A DNA stretch of 64,000 nt, taken from Solimonas marina. Its GTDB lineage: Bacteria > Pseudomonadota > Gammaproteobacteria > Nevskiales > Nevskiaceae. Position numbers and translations under genes: made by a program. Below, piece by piece: positions 1-9,337 of this stretch. The notes under the pieces were generated by a model. That model was not told the DNA's origin. It ran no database searches and saw only the letters and a program-made list of their open reading frames with translations. Where the stretch lies: positions 124,001-188,000 of the forward strand of contig NZ_JAAVXB010000009.1 of assembly GCF_012241385.1 (NCBI RefSeq). The letters run 5' to 3'. The first letter of the stretch is position 1, and every line of letters starts with the position of its first letter.

Positions 1-650
1 AGGATGCCAACCGCCTCGTCGAGTACCGCGGCGTAGACCTGGCGCAGATCGCCGGCGCGAAACAAATCCTCGAACGTCGCATGCGTCAACGCGCAGACCG
101 CGTTGGCGAGGTTGATCAGCAGCTTGCCCCACACGCCACGTTCGCCGCGGGCGTGGTCGATGGCGACGCCCGGCGCGGCGAACGCCCGGCGCAGTCGCGC
201 GTCGTGGCCGCTGATGACCAGATGTGCGCGTGTGGTCAGCTCGGTGTGCAGCGGCGCCAGCCACTGCGCGTTGAACATGACCGAGACCGCCACGATGGGC
301 GCGCCCGGCAGGCGTTCGCGCAGCTGCCGGGTTGCTGACAGGCCGTTGAGCGTCGAAACCACCGTGCAGCCGGGCGGCAGCGGCGGCAGGGCGTCGAGCA
401 GCGCCGTGAGTTGCGGATGCTTGACGGCGATCACCAGATAGTCGACGTCGTGCAGGTCGAGGACACTGCGTAGCGGTGGGCGCGGTACGCACAGGGCGCC
501 GCCATGGCGGTCGACACGCAGCTGCGTCAGTGCCTCGAACGCGGCACGATCCTTGTCGCGTGTGTAGAGCTGCACCGGTTCGCGACCGGCGGCCGCGGCC
601 AGCGTAGCCAGCGTCGTGCCGACGGCGCCGGCACCGATGAACATCATCAT
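1..650 (-). CDS. Ketopantoate reductase family protein (PanE/ApbA-like), C-terminus cut by window edge
   Basis: NADPH-dependent 2-dehydropantoate 2-reductase family; the classic member makes pantoate for coenzyme A, but paralogues act on other 2-oxo acids. The first 216 codons are visible on the minus strand and no stop is reached before base 1. The N-terminus reads MMMFIGAGAVGT, a GxGxxG Rossmann loop, and later residues give YLVIAVKHPQ and STLNGL, which fit the family. A WGKLLINLANAV segment corresponds to the family's Lys/Asn-containing catalytic helix. Three ATGs stand in a row; the outermost (650-648) has an AGGGAGG ribosome site about 10 bases upstream. The gene is divergent from the cyclase gene at 728. 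True substrate unknown. Confidence 0.8.
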   Translation of the reverse strand, partial: MMMFIGAGAVGTTLATLAAAAGREPVQLYTRDKDRAAFEALTQLRVDRHGGALCVPRPPLRSVLDLHDVDYLVIAVKHPQLTALLDALPPLPPGCTVVSTLNGLSATRQLRERLPGAPIVAVSVMFNAQWLAPLHTELTTRAHLVISGHDARLRRAFAAPGVAIDHARGERGVWGKLLINLANAVCALTHATFEDLFRAGDLRQVYAAVLDEAVGI

Positions 651-727
651 GAGCGAATGGCCTCCCTGCGGGGCTGATACCCTTGCATGAGGGACCGCGG
701 CAGACAAGCGGGGGAGGAGTCGCGACG

Positions 728-3700
728 ATGAAGGCCTGTACGAGCTGTCACGCGCAAAACGCGGTCGATGCGCGTTACTGCAATCAGTGCGGCACGCGCT
801 TGGGCGACGACGGTGCGGCGCCGGCGGTCGCTGCCTATACGCCGCCCCACCTTCGCGATGGCGCGCTGCGCTCGGCGGGCATTGCCGGCGAGCGCAAGCA
901 GGTCACGGTGCTGTTTGCCGACATCAAGGGCTCGACGCGGCTTGCCGAGCAAGCCGGTGCGGAACGCTGGCACGCGGTGCTCGACCGCGTTTTCACGTTG
1001 CTCGGTCAGGCTGTGCATCGCTACGACGGCACCATCAACCAATATACCGGCGACGGCGTCATGGCCCTGTTCGGGGCACCGCTGGCGCTCGAGGACCACG
1101 CCCTGCACGCAGCGCTGGCGGCGCTCGACATGCAGCAGCTCGTGCGTCGCTATGCCGACGATCTGCGCCTGGCGCACGGACTCAACCTGTCGATGCGGAT
1201 CGGCCTCAACAGCGGCGAAGTCGTGGTCGGCCGCATCGGCGACGATCTGCGGCAGGACTACACCGCGCAAGGGCCGACCGTGCATCTGGCGGCGCGCCTT
1301 GAAAGCCTCTGCGAGCCGGGGCGCGTTTACGTGTCGCAGGCCAGCGCCCGGCAGCTCGAAGGGTATTGCCGGCTACGCGCGCTGGGCGCGGCGCAGCTGC
1401 CCGGTTACGACCAGCCGCAGGCGGTGTTCGAACTCGAAGCGGTCGAACGCTCGCCCGCGCGTCTGCGACGGAGCTTGGCGCGCAGCGATTCGCCCTTCCT
1501 CGGGCGGCAGCACGAGTTCGAGCGTCTGCGCGCCGCGCTGCAGGCCGTGAGCGACGGTCGTGGGCGGGTGCTGGCCGTGGTCGGCGACGCGGGCCTCGGC
1601 AAGTCGCGCTTGTGCCATGAGTTCACCGAACAGTGCGCGCGCGACGGCATTGTCGTGCATCGCTGCAGCGCCGTGCCGTACGCGCGCCGCGTGCCGCTGC
1701 TGCCGGTGCGTGAACTGCTGCGCAGTCGTCTCGGGGTGCCGGCCACGGCCGACGACGCACAGGCCCGGCAGTGGATTGCCGGCGCGCTGGCGCTGGAGGG
1801 CTCGGAAGCGGTGCAGATGCTGCCGCAGGTGCTTGAGTTCCTCGGTATCGCCGAGGCGCCGCTGCGTGGCGCGGTGGAGGCGCCAGCGGATCTGCAGGCA
1901 CGCATGCTCGATCTGCTGGCCGAATATCTGTGTTGCGGACCGCGCAAGGTGCTGCTGGTCGAGGATCTGCATTTTCTCGACCCGGCGACCGAGGCCTTTC
2001 TCGAACGTCTGGCGCAGGCGGCGCGGCGCGCGTCGTGTCTGCTGCTGCTGAACTACCGGCCGCAGGCTGTGCTGGCGCGTATTGAGGTGGACGAGACGTT
2101 GCGGCTGCGCGCGCTCGACGACGCCGACCTGCGCGCGCTGGCGAGCACGTTGCTTGGCCCCCATCCGTCGCTGCAAGCGATCGTCGACACCTTGGTGACG
2201 CGAGCCGCCGGGCACCCGTATTTCGTCGAGGAAGCGGTGCTGGCGCTGGCGGACGGCGGTTGGCTGCAGGGCACGCCACGAGCCTGGACACTGGGACGTG
2301 CGCTCGATGCATGGCCACTACCCGACAGCGTGCAGGCGCTGCTGGCGGCGCGCATCGACCGGCTGGCACCGGCGCTGCGCGCGCTGCTGCAGACCGCGGC
2401 GGTGATCGGCCAGCAATTCGATGCGGCGCTGTTGGCCGCGGCTGCGCGCGAGGACTTGCATGCGGTCGAGGCGCAGTTGCAGGCGCTGGCCGACGCCGGC
2501 CTGGTGCGCGCCGAGGCCGATCACTGGAGCTTCGTGCACCCGTTGCTGCAGGACGTGGCCTATCGCACACAGCTCGATGTCGCACGCCGCGCCGTGCACG
2601 CGACGCTGGCCGGCCTGCTCGAACGGCGACACGGCGCGGCCGATGCGCCGCATGAGGTCTCCGAGCAGCCCTGCGAGGCGGCGACGGCGATCGCGTATCA
2701 CTGGCGCCGCGCCGGCGAGATGGCGCGCGCCGGTCGCTGGGGGCTGCACGCTGCGCAGTGGATGCAGGCGCGCAATTTCGATACGGCCACCGAGCTGTGC
2801 CGCACCGCGATCGCCGATCTGGATCGCGCTGGCGACGATCTGCAGGTCCGCGCTGCTGGTGTGCGCGGGCGTGCGATGTTGATCCGTCTGTCGCAGTTCT
2901 CGGCGGTCGACGATGACGAGATCGAGCGTGCGTACCGCGACGCGCAAAGCTTGGCCGCCACCGATGCCGCCGGACAGATCGAGCTGCAGCTGTCGTACGG
3001 CAATCGCCAGCTGTATCTGGGCCGCGCCGATGCCGCCGCACAGATTCACGAGCAAGCCGTGACCCGGGCCATGGCCTCCGGGCAGGCGGCTCTGATCAAC
3101 CGCTTCCGGCTGACGGTGCTGATGTCGTTTCACGGCGCCGGTCGGCTGCGCCAGGTGCTGACGCTGCTCGATCGCGCCGGTGACGACTGGCGCAGCCGGC
3201 CGGTCGACGCCGAGAACTACATGTCGCGCGCGTATTACGGAATGATGATCGGCTGGATGGGACAGCTCGACGCGGCGCGCACGCATCTGCGCGATGCGAT
3301 GCAGGTGGCGGCGGTCGAAAATGGCCGTGCGATGAGCTGGATGCATCAGGGCCTGGTCGATCTGGCGCTGCTCAGCGGCGAGTTTTCGGCGGCGCTGCCG
3401 GCCGCCGAGACCGGCATGCGCATTGCCGCTGACGCCGGCAGCCCGTTTCTGCGTGCGCTGGCGCTGCGCGCCTATGGCCTGGCGCTGGCCCTCGACGAGC
3501 AATGCGACGAGGCGGTCGACGCCTTGCGCGAGGCACTGCCGGCCACGGCGCCCGGCGCGCTGGCGCATGCCTATCAGGCGCCGACGCTGGCAACACTGGC
3601 GCTGGTTGAACAACTGTCGGAGCACGACGCCGTGGCACGGCAGCTGGCACAGCAGGCATGTCACAGCGCGCGCGCTGCGGGCTCGCGCGTTTGGGAAATC

Positions 3701-3982
3701 CTGGCGCTGCTGGTGTGGTTGCGGGGTGTCGGCGACTCGGCTTCGCGTGACGAGATCGGCACGGCGTTGCAGCGCGTTCGCGAACTACTGGATTTCACCG
3801 GCGCCGACGGCTTGCGGCCGTGGCTGTCGCTGGCCGAGGCGCAGCATGATCCGGCCAACGCCGCGGCGCTGGCCGAGCGGGCCCGCGCCGGTTTCGTCGC
3901 GATCGGTGCGCAGGCCTATGCCGAGCAACCGCCGTTTGCGCATTGGCCGGCGGTCTCTGGTGGCGCTGACGTGCCGGCCTGA
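728..3982 (+). CDS. Zinc-ribbon / class III nucleotide cyclase / AAA ATPase / TPR regulatory protein
   Basis: A 1084-residue multidomain protein. Residues 3-25 form a CxxC...CxxC zinc ribbon. Residues about 55-235 are a class III adenylate/guanylate cyclase domain with the metal aspartates in VLFADIKGST and YTGDGVMALFG. In the usual VNxAAR motif the sequence is VHLAAR, so the ribose-contact Asn is His, as I recall from other cyclase-TPR proteins. A P-loop (VVGDAGLGKSR) starts an AAA/NB-ARC-like ATPase from about residue 290, and the C-terminal half is TPR-like helical repeat. No membrane segment or signal peptide is seen, so it is cytosolic. ATG 728 was chosen because GGAGGAG lies 8 bases upstream and the zinc ribbon begins there. 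It is followed at 77 bp by a LolA-like gene and then by a permease with a cNMP-binding domain, so its product may act on that permease. Whether it makes cAMP or cGMP cannot be told. Confidence 0.88.
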   Translation: MKACTSCHAQNAVDARYCNQCGTRLGDDGAAPAVAAYTPPHLRDGALRSAGIAGERKQVTVLFADIKGSTRLAEQAGAERWHAVLDRVFTLLGQAVHRYDGTINQYTGDGVMALFGAPLALEDHALHAALAALDMQQLVRRYADDLRLAHGLNLSMRIGLNSGEVVVGRIGDDLRQDYTAQGPTVHLAARLESLCEPGRVYVSQASARQLEGYCRLRALGAAQLPGYDQPQAVFELEAVERSPARLRRSLARSDSPFLGRQHEFERLRAALQAVSDGRGRVLAVVGDAGLGKSRLCHEFTEQCARDGIVVHRCSAVPYARRVPLLPVRELLRSRLGVPATADDAQARQWIAGALALEGSEAVQMLPQVLEFLGIAEAPLRGAVEAPADLQARMLDLLAEYLCCGPRKVLLVEDLHFLDPATEAFLERLAQAARRASCLLLLNYRPQAVLARIEVDETLRLRALDDADLRALASTLLGPHPSLQAIVDTLVTRAAGHPYFVEEAVLALADGGWLQGTPRAWTLGRALDAWPLPDSVQALLAARIDRLAPALRALLQTAAVIGQQFDAALLAAAAREDLHAVEAQLQALADAGLVRAEADHWSFVHPLLQDVAYRTQLDVARRAVHATLAGLLERRHGAADAPHEVSEQPCEAATAIAYHWRRAGEMARAGRWGLHAAQWMQARNFDTATELCRTAIADLDRAGDDLQVRAAGVRGRAMLIRLSQFSAVDDDEIERAYRDAQSLAATDAAGQIELQLSYGNRQLYLGRADAAAQIHEQAVTRAMASGQAALINRFRLTVLMSFHGAGRLRQVLTLLDRAGDDWRSRPVDAENYMSRAYYGMMIGWMGQLDAARTHLRDAMQVAAVENGRAMSWMHQGLVDLALLSGEFSAALPAAETGMRIAADAGSPFLRALALRAYGLALALDEQCDEAVDALREALPATAPGALAHAYQAPTLATLALVEQLSEHDAVARQLAQQACHSARAAGSRVWEILALLVWLRGVGDSASRDEIGTALQRVRELLDFTGADGLRPWLSLAEAQHDPANAAALAERARAGFVAIGAQAYAEQPPFAHWPAVSGGADVPA

Positions 3983-4059
3983 GCGCCGGCCGGGCCGACA
4001 ATGCGAGAATCAGGGAGCGGTGGCGGGGCATCGGCCACCCGCACGGACCGGGGAGTGAG

Positions 4060-4836
4060 ATGAAAAAGACAATCAGCGTGGGCCTGTTGGCCCTGGCGAC
4101 GGCCTGGGGACCGCAAGCAATCGCGGCGACGGCCGACTCGATCACCGCCTGCATGCGCGCCAATGTGCCGAAGTCGCTGACGGTGCGGCAGGTCCAGCTC
4201 GACGCCAGCGATGCCGAAGGTCACACGCGGACGCTGCACGGCCGCTTCTATGCAACGCGCGAAGACGACCGCCTGCGCGCGATGATCCGCATTTCATCGC
4301 CGTCCGATCTGGCCGGCGCCTCGTATCTGCTGCGCGAGCGTGACAGCGGCGACGAGATGTACATGTACATGCCGGCACTGCAGAAGGTGCGCCGCATCAC
4401 CGGCGGTGCGGTCGACGGTTCGTTGTGGGGCACGGATCTGTCCTATGCCGACATCAAGCAGATCGGCAATGTCTTCGACGGGCGTCAGCCGACGCTGGAG
4501 CCGGACACGACGCTCGACGGTCGTGCCGTGCATGTGCTCAGCGTCACGCCCGGCGACGGCGAGAGCGCCAAGTTCAGTCGCGTGCAGGCCTGGGTCGATG
4601 CCCAGCACTGTGTGGCGCTGCGCGTCGATTTCTACGAGGGCCAGACCGTGCGCAAGCGCCTGAGCGTCGACCCCAAGGATGTACGCCAGGACGGCGCGTA
4701 CTGGTACGCCTCGCAACTGCGCGTGCAGGACCTGTCGCAGAAGACGCAGACGATCCTCAAGGTGCTCGACGTGCAGGCCGACGATTCGCTGGCCGGCCGT
4801 TTGTTCAATCCCGGCACGTTCTACGTCGGCAACTGA
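4060..4836 (+). CDS. Outer membrane lipoprotein-sorting protein (LolA-like, periplasmic)
   Basis: A 258-residue secreted protein with a clear Sec signal (MKKTISVGLLALATA... cleaved after AIAA near residue 23). The mature part has the LolA/LppX-like pattern seen in proteins annotated as outer membrane lipoprotein-sorting protein: RMISSPSDLAG-like strand, SYLLRERDSGDEMYMYMP and RRITGG, followed by SLWGTDLSYAD. Such proteins commonly sit beside RND/MMPL permeases and are thought to carry lipids or lipoproteins across the periplasm. Here the permease gene starts 31 bp downstream, so the two very likely work together. The start ATG has GGGGAGTGAG just upstream. Substrate unknown. Confidence 0.85.
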   Translation: MKKTISVGLLALATAWGPQAIAATADSITACMRANVPKSLTVRQVQLDASDAEGHTRTLHGRFYATREDDRLRAMIRISSPSDLAGASYLLRERDSGDEMYMYMPALQKVRRITGGAVDGSLWGTDLSYADIKQIGNVFDGRQPTLEPDTTLDGRAVHVLSVTPGDGESAKFSRVQAWVDAQHCVALRVDFYEGQTVRKRLSVDPKDVRQDGAYWYASQLRVQDLSQKTQTILKVLDVQADDSLAGRLFNPGTFYVGN

Positions 4837-4867
4837 TGAGCGCCCGCCTGCGCGGCACGGAGTTGCG

Positions 4868-7597
4868 ATGCAGCGCCTGATTGCCTGGATCGCGACGCGG
4901 CCGTGGACGGTATTGCTGATCACGGCGCTGCTCGGCATTGCCGCGACCTTGCTGCTGATCGATCCGAAGACGCACGGATTGCGTCTGGCGATCGACCCGT
5001 CGATCGAGCGTCTGTTGCCGCCGAACAATGCCGAGCGTGCGCTCTACGATCGCATGCGCCGCCAGTTCGGCGACAGCGATGCCGTGATCGTCGCCGTGCA
5101 GCTCGACGATCTGTACACGCCGGCCGGCATGGCCAAGGTCGAGGCGCTGACGCGTCGCTATCAGAAGCTGCCCGGCGCGGCGGGCGTGATCTCGCTGGCG
5201 ACGGTGCCCAACCCGGTTGCCGACGGCGACGATCTCGATGTCAGCACGTTCACGCAGCAGGCACGCGAGCATCCCGAGCGCATCGCCGGCTTTGCGCAAC
5301 GCATCGCCGCCAGCCCGCTGTTCCGCAACACGCTGGCGTCGAGCGACGGACGCCAGGCGGCGTTCGCGATCCTGATGGGCGATCTCGATGCGCGCGCGTT
5401 CATGGCGGCCGACTATCCCGGACGGATTCGTGCGCTGACGCATGAAGTGGTCGGCGATGCGCCGCTGTGGATCACCGGCCGGCCGATCGGCGCCGCAGCG
5501 ACCGCGCGGGCCTTGATCGATGCGCTGAAGTTCACCGTGCCGACGGTGTTCGCGATCATCGTCGTGCTGCTGTTCGTCGCGTTCCGCGACTGGCGGGCGA
5601 CGCTGGCGTCGACGCTGACGGTGGGTCTGACGCTGGTCGGCACGCTGGCGGTCGCCGTGCTGCTGCGCATGCCGTTCAATCTGGTCACGGCGATCGTGCC
5701 GGCACTGGTCGTGACGCTGGGGCTGTCGTACACCATTTATCTGCTGTCGGCGTTCTACGATTCGTTCGCCAAGCCGTGGATCGGTCATGGGCACGCGCGC
5801 ACGCGCTGGGTGATCAACCGCGCCGGCATCGGCCTGATGTTGTCGGGCGCGACGACCGCCGCAAGCTTTCTGTCGCTGCTGATCAGCAGCCTGCCGGCGA
5901 TTCGCAACTTCGCAGTCCTGGCAGCGGCCGGTTCGGTGATCGGGATGATCCTGACGCTGACGTTCCTGCCGTCACTGCTGGCCGTCAGCCGCTGCGCGCG
6001 CGATACGCGGGCGCCGTCGGCGACGCGCTGGTTCGCCGGCGCCGCGCGCTGGCTGGCGGCCTTCGATCAGCGCCATCGGACGCTGATCATCGCCATCGCA
6101 TTGCTGCTGATTCCGGTCGACGCCTTGCTCGCTTTGCGCATCCACGCCGGCGCCGAGTTCAGCAAGAGCTTCCCGCAAAGCTCGGTGGTGCGTCGCGACT
6201 ACGAGCGCATCAATGCCGACTTCAACGGCGCCAACGTCATCTCGATCTTCATCGACACGCACGTCAACGACGCGTTGACGGATCCGGCGCAGGTCGCACG
6301 GCTCGACGAACTCGAACAATGGTTGCGCCGCCAGCCGGAAGTCGGTTCGGTCGTGTCGTACGTCGATCATCTCAAGCTGCTCAACCGCGCGTTCAACGGC
6401 GACGATCCACAGCACTATGCGATCCCCGACAGCGCCGCGGCGATCAAACAGTTGCTGATCTTTGGTGGCGGCGATGCGATTCGCCACGTCGTCGACCCGC
6501 AATTCCGCTCGGCGGCGATCACCTTGCGCATCAAGGTCGACGGCTCGCGTCAGGTCGATGCCTTGTCCAAGCGCATCAGCGAGCGACTGGCGACGATGCC
6601 GCCGCCGCTCAATGGCGTCGTCACCGGCTCGCCGATCCTGGCGACGCGCACCGTGCAGGAGATCGTCTCCGGGCAGTTCTATTCGATCGTCATCGCCAGC
6701 GTCGCGATCTGGCTGCTGCTGTCGGCGATGTTCTCGTCGCCGCGTGCCGGTTTCATTGCGCTGCTGCCGACCGTGGTGCCGGTGGCGATCTACTTCGGCA
6801 CGCTGGGCCTGCTCGACATCGCGTTGTCGCCGACCACCTGTCTGATCGCCTGCATCGTCATCGGCATCGCCGTCGACGACACCATCCAGTTTCTTGCGCG
6901 CTTCAATGCCGACGCACGCGCCGGTGCCGACGAAGGGCCGGCTGTGGCCAGTGCGCTGGGCGCGGTGCTGCGGCCGGTGACGCTGAGCACGATCGCGCTG
7001 TGCTCGGGCTTCCTCGCGTTTGCCGGCAGCACCTTGTCGACACAGGTGCAGTTCGGCTTGCTGTCGGCATTCACGCTGTTTCTGGCGTGGATCATGAACA
7101 TCACGTTGACGCCGGCGTTGGGCTCGAAGCTGCGCATCGTCACGTTCTGGGATCTGCTGCGCGTCGATCTCGGCGAGTCGCCACAGCACACGATTCCGCT
7201 GTTGTCCGGACTGTCGCTGCGCCAGGCGCGCGTGTTCGCGCTGATGTCCAAGCTCGAGAAGCATGCGCCGGGCACGCGCGTCATCGAGGAAGGCGATCAG
7301 GCGCGCGACATCTATGTGGTGGTCGACGGCCAGCTCGAGGTTTGGGTCGATCGGCACGGCGAGCACAAGCACCTGACGACGCTGGGCCGCGGCGCGACGG
7401 TCGGCGAGGCGGGCTACTTCGGCCAGCGCCGCACGGCGAACGTGCAGGCGACCACCGACGTGCGTCTGCTGCGTTTCGACTCGCAGGACATCGAGCGCCT
7501 GCGTATTCGTTACCCGCGCGTTGCGGCCCTGGTGCTGCGCAACCTCAACCGGATCCAGGCCGAGCGTCTGGCGCGTGCCACGGCGATGCTGCAATAG
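4868..7597 (+). CDS. RND/MMPL-family permease with C-terminal cyclic-nucleotide-binding domain
   Basis: A 909-residue inner membrane protein. An N-terminal helix (about residues 12-32) is followed by a large periplasmic loop, then a membrane bundle (about 220-380), a second helix and loop, and a second bundle (about 610-760), the two-fold layout of RND/MMPL lipid exporters. Residues about 780-905 form a Crp-type cNMP-binding fold. Its phosphate-binding cassette keeps the key Gly-Glu (GEAGYFG, Glu847) and Arg (RRTA, Arg855), so cyclic-nucleotide binding is plausible. ATG 4868 begins the membrane-anchor sequence; an open frame extends further upstream but is only overlap with the preceding gene. 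The gene follows the LolA-like gene by 31 bp and the cyclase gene two genes back, suggesting one operon in which cyclase output gates export. The gating is inference. Confidence 0.9.
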   Translation: MQRLIAWIATRPWTVLLITALLGIAATLLLIDPKTHGLRLAIDPSIERLLPPNNAERALYDRMRRQFGDSDAVIVAVQLDDLYTPAGMAKVEALTRRYQKLPGAAGVISLATVPNPVADGDDLDVSTFTQQAREHPERIAGFAQRIAASPLFRNTLASSDGRQAAFAILMGDLDARAFMAADYPGRIRALTHEVVGDAPLWITGRPIGAAATARALIDALKFTVPTVFAIIVVLLFVAFRDWRATLASTLTVGLTLVGTLAVAVLLRMPFNLVTAIVPALVVTLGLSYTIYLLSAFYDSFAKPWIGHGHARTRWVINRAGIGLMLSGATTAASFLSLLISSLPAIRNFAVLAAAGSVIGMILTLTFLPSLLAVSRCARDTRAPSATRWFAGAARWLAAFDQRHRTLIIAIALLLIPVDALLALRIHAGAEFSKSFPQSSVVRRDYERINADFNGANVISIFIDTHVNDALTDPAQVARLDELEQWLRRQPEVGSVVSYVDHLKLLNRAFNGDDPQHYAIPDSAAAIKQLLIFGGGDAIRHVVDPQFRSAAITLRIKVDGSRQVDALSKRISERLATMPPPLNGVVTGSPILATRTVQEIVSGQFYSIVIASVAIWLLLSAMFSSPRAGFIALLPTVVPVAIYFGTLGLLDIALSPTTCLIACIVIGIAVDDTIQFLARFNADARAGADEGPAVASALGAVLRPVTLSTIALCSGFLAFAGSTLSTQVQFGLLSAFTLFLAWIMNITLTPALGSKLRIVTFWDLLRVDLGESPQHTIPLLSGLSLRQARVFALMSKLEKHAPGTRVIEEGDQARDIYVVVDGQLEVWVDRHGEHKHLTTLGRGATVGEAGYFGQRRTANVQATTDVRLLRFDSQDIERLRIRYPRVAALVLRNLNRIQAERLARATAMLQ

Positions 7598-7609
7598 CGG
7601 CGATGCGGG

Positions 7610-8170
7610 TCAAGGTGATTCGGCGAGCAAGGCGTCGATGCGTGCTTCGATCGCTCGCGCGCGACGGTCGCCGGCATGGGTCTCGCCGACGAATACATCG
7701 CGGACGATGCCCTGGCGGTCGATGAGGTAGAACGCCGGCCAGTATTGATTGCCGAGCGCTCGCCAGTACGAGCCGTCGTTGTCGATCATCACGGGATTTT
7801 CGATGTGGAATTCGTCGACCTTGGCGAGCAGACGATCGCGCTGCCGCTCGATCGGCAATTCCGGTGTGTGAACGCTGACGATCGTCAGGCCGCGCGTCTG
7901 GTAGCGGGCATTGAGCGCATTGAGCCACGGCGTCGTGTGATAGCAGTTCCAGCACTCGAAGGCCCAGAAATCGACGAGTGTGACATGGCCTTTCAGGTCG
8001 GCAACGGTCAGCGGCGCCGAGTTGAGCCAGTCGGCGCGCGACGTGTGCGTGAACGCTGGCAGCGGCCGGTCTGACGGTGCTGCGCGCGCACTGCCGGCAG
8101 CGCCAAGCAGGGCGGTCAGCAGCATCACGACTAGACCTCGTCCGAACGGTGTTTTGACGGCAACGGGCAT
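7610..8170 (-). CDS. Periplasmic thioredoxin-like (TlpA/redoxin) protein
   Basis: A 186-residue thioredoxin-fold protein exported by a Sec signal (hydrophobic stretch GLVVMLLTALLGAAGSARA, cleavage near residue 30). The active-site CxxC is CWNC at residues 73-76 inside DFWAFECWNCYHTTPW. The cis-Pro region is likely YWPAFYLID. The family reduces or senses disulfides, peroxides or cytochrome c maturation intermediates; some members with this extended C-terminus are annotated as redoxin family proteins. ATG 8170 was chosen because it places the signal peptide at the N-terminus; a longer open frame upstream has no support. Converges on the permease gene with 12 bp between the stops. The client is unknown. 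Confidence 0.8.
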   Translation of the reverse strand: MPVAVKTPFGRGLVVMLLTALLGAAGSARAAPSDRPLPAFTHTSRADWLNSAPLTVADLKGHVTLVDFWAFECWNCYHTTPWLNALNARYQTRGLTIVSVHTPELPIERQRDRLLAKVDEFHIENPVMIDNDGSYWRALGNQYWPAFYLIDRQGIVRDVFVGETHAGDRRARAIEARIDALLAESP

Positions 8171-8359
8171 CGGCTCAAGCTCCAGGGGCATCCGCAACGC
8201 AGTCTGCGCGCCGCTGCGCTGCGGCACGATTCCCCGGCGTCCGCCGATCGTGACCGGACGTCCGCCACGGCCAGGGCCGACAGGCGCCGCAATCGCCGCT
8301 ACGATCTGCACCAGGACAAGGCTGGCCATCCGGACCGGCTTCAATATGAGGAGAGCACT

Positions 8360-9208
8360 GTGAGCTTGAAAGGCAAGACGCTGTTCATTACCGGTGGGTC
8401 GCGCGGGATCGGTCTGGCGATCGCGGTTCGTGCTGCGCGTGACGGCGCCAACGTTGCGATTGCCGCCAAGACTGCCGATCCGCATCCGAAGCTGCCCGGC
8501 ACGATCTACAGCGCGGCCGAGGAGATCGAGCGCGCCGGTGGCAAGGCGCTGCCGATCCTCTGCGACCTGCGCGACGAAGCGCAGCTGGCGGCGGCCGTCG
8601 AGCAGACCGCATCGACCTTCGGCGGCATCGACATCCTCGTCAACAATGCCAGCGCGATTTCGCTGACCGGCACGTTGGCGACCGATATGAAGAAGTACGA
8701 CTTGATGAACGGCATCAATGCGCGCGGCACCTACATGGCCGGCCGCCATTGCATCCCGCATCTGAAGCGGGCCAGCAACCCGCACATCCTGACGTTGTCG
8801 CCGCCGCTCGACATGCGCACCAAGTGGTTCGCACCGCACGTCGCCTATTCGATGGCCAAGTACGGCATGAGCCTGTGCACGCTGGGCTGGGCCGAGGAGT
8901 TCCGCCGAGACGGCATCGCCGTCAATTCGCTGTGGCCGCGTACCGCCATCGCCACCGCCGCGATCAAGATGGTCGGTGGCGACGCGGCGATGAAAGCCTC
9001 GCGCACGCCGGAGATCATGGCCGACGCGGCGCACATCATGCTTTGCAAGCCGTCCCGCGAATTCAGCGGCAACTTCTGCATCGACGATATCGTCCTGCAC
9101 GAAGCGGGCGTGCGCGACTTTTCGTCATACGCCGCCGTGCCCGGCACCCCCGAATCGCAGCTTGCCCCGGACTTCTTCCTGCCCGACGATCTGCCGCGCG
9201 TCGGCTGA
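8360..9208 (+). CDS. HSDL2-like short-chain dehydrogenase/reductase
   Basis: A 282-residue SDR oxidoreductase. The cofactor loop TGGSRGIG, the NNAS motif and the catalytic YSMAK (YxxxK) are all present, as is a C-terminal extension like that of hydroxysteroid dehydrogenase-like protein 2 (HSDL2) relatives, which have a longer insert after the cofactor loop (here AAKTADPHPKLPGTIY). The family acts on hydroxy or keto lipids, but substrates are mostly unassigned. Translation starts at GTG 8360, with GAGGAG six bases upstream. The gene stands alone and ends just before an inverted repeat. Confidence 0.85.
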   Translation: MSLKGKTLFITGGSRGIGLAIAVRAARDGANVAIAAKTADPHPKLPGTIYSAAEEIERAGGKALPILCDLRDEAQLAAAVEQTASTFGGIDILVNNASAISLTGTLATDMKKYDLMNGINARGTYMAGRHCIPHLKRASNPHILTLSPPLDMRTKWFAPHVAYSMAKYGMSLCTLGWAEEFRRDGIAVNSLWPRTAIATAAIKMVGGDAAMKASRTPEIMADAAHIMLCKPSREFSGNFCIDDIVLHEAGVRDFSSYAAVPGTPESQLAPDFFLPDDLPRVG

Positions 9209-9218
9209 AAAACAGCTT

Positions 9219-9314
9219 CAACCACAGATTTCACAGATTTCACAGATTTCACAGACATCGGCATGAAGCATTTTTACGTTTTTTCTCTGTGTCATCTGTG
9301 TAATCTGTGGTTTT
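9219..9314. repeat. Interspersed CACAGATTT tandem/inverted repeat forming a long hairpin
   Basis: The left arm at 9220-9255 holds ACCACAGATTTCACAGATTT-type tandem units (about 9-base period, four CACAGA units). The right arm at 9285-9314 holds the complement, ending AATCTGTGG then TTTT. The arms can pair over about 25 bases with a loop near 9260-9282. The repeat fills the gap between the SDR stop and greB and could end transcription from either side or stabilise 3' ends. Similar CACAGATT repeats are scattered through several proteobacterial genomes; I cannot count copies from one window. Confidence 0.75.
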
Positions 9315-9337
9315 AGATCCGTTGCGCTTTGCTGCCC

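Noticed and set aside
5467-7725. 752-codon frame overlapping the permease gene
   Set aside because: Arg-rich translation in the +1 frame of the real gene; no ribosome site or family match.
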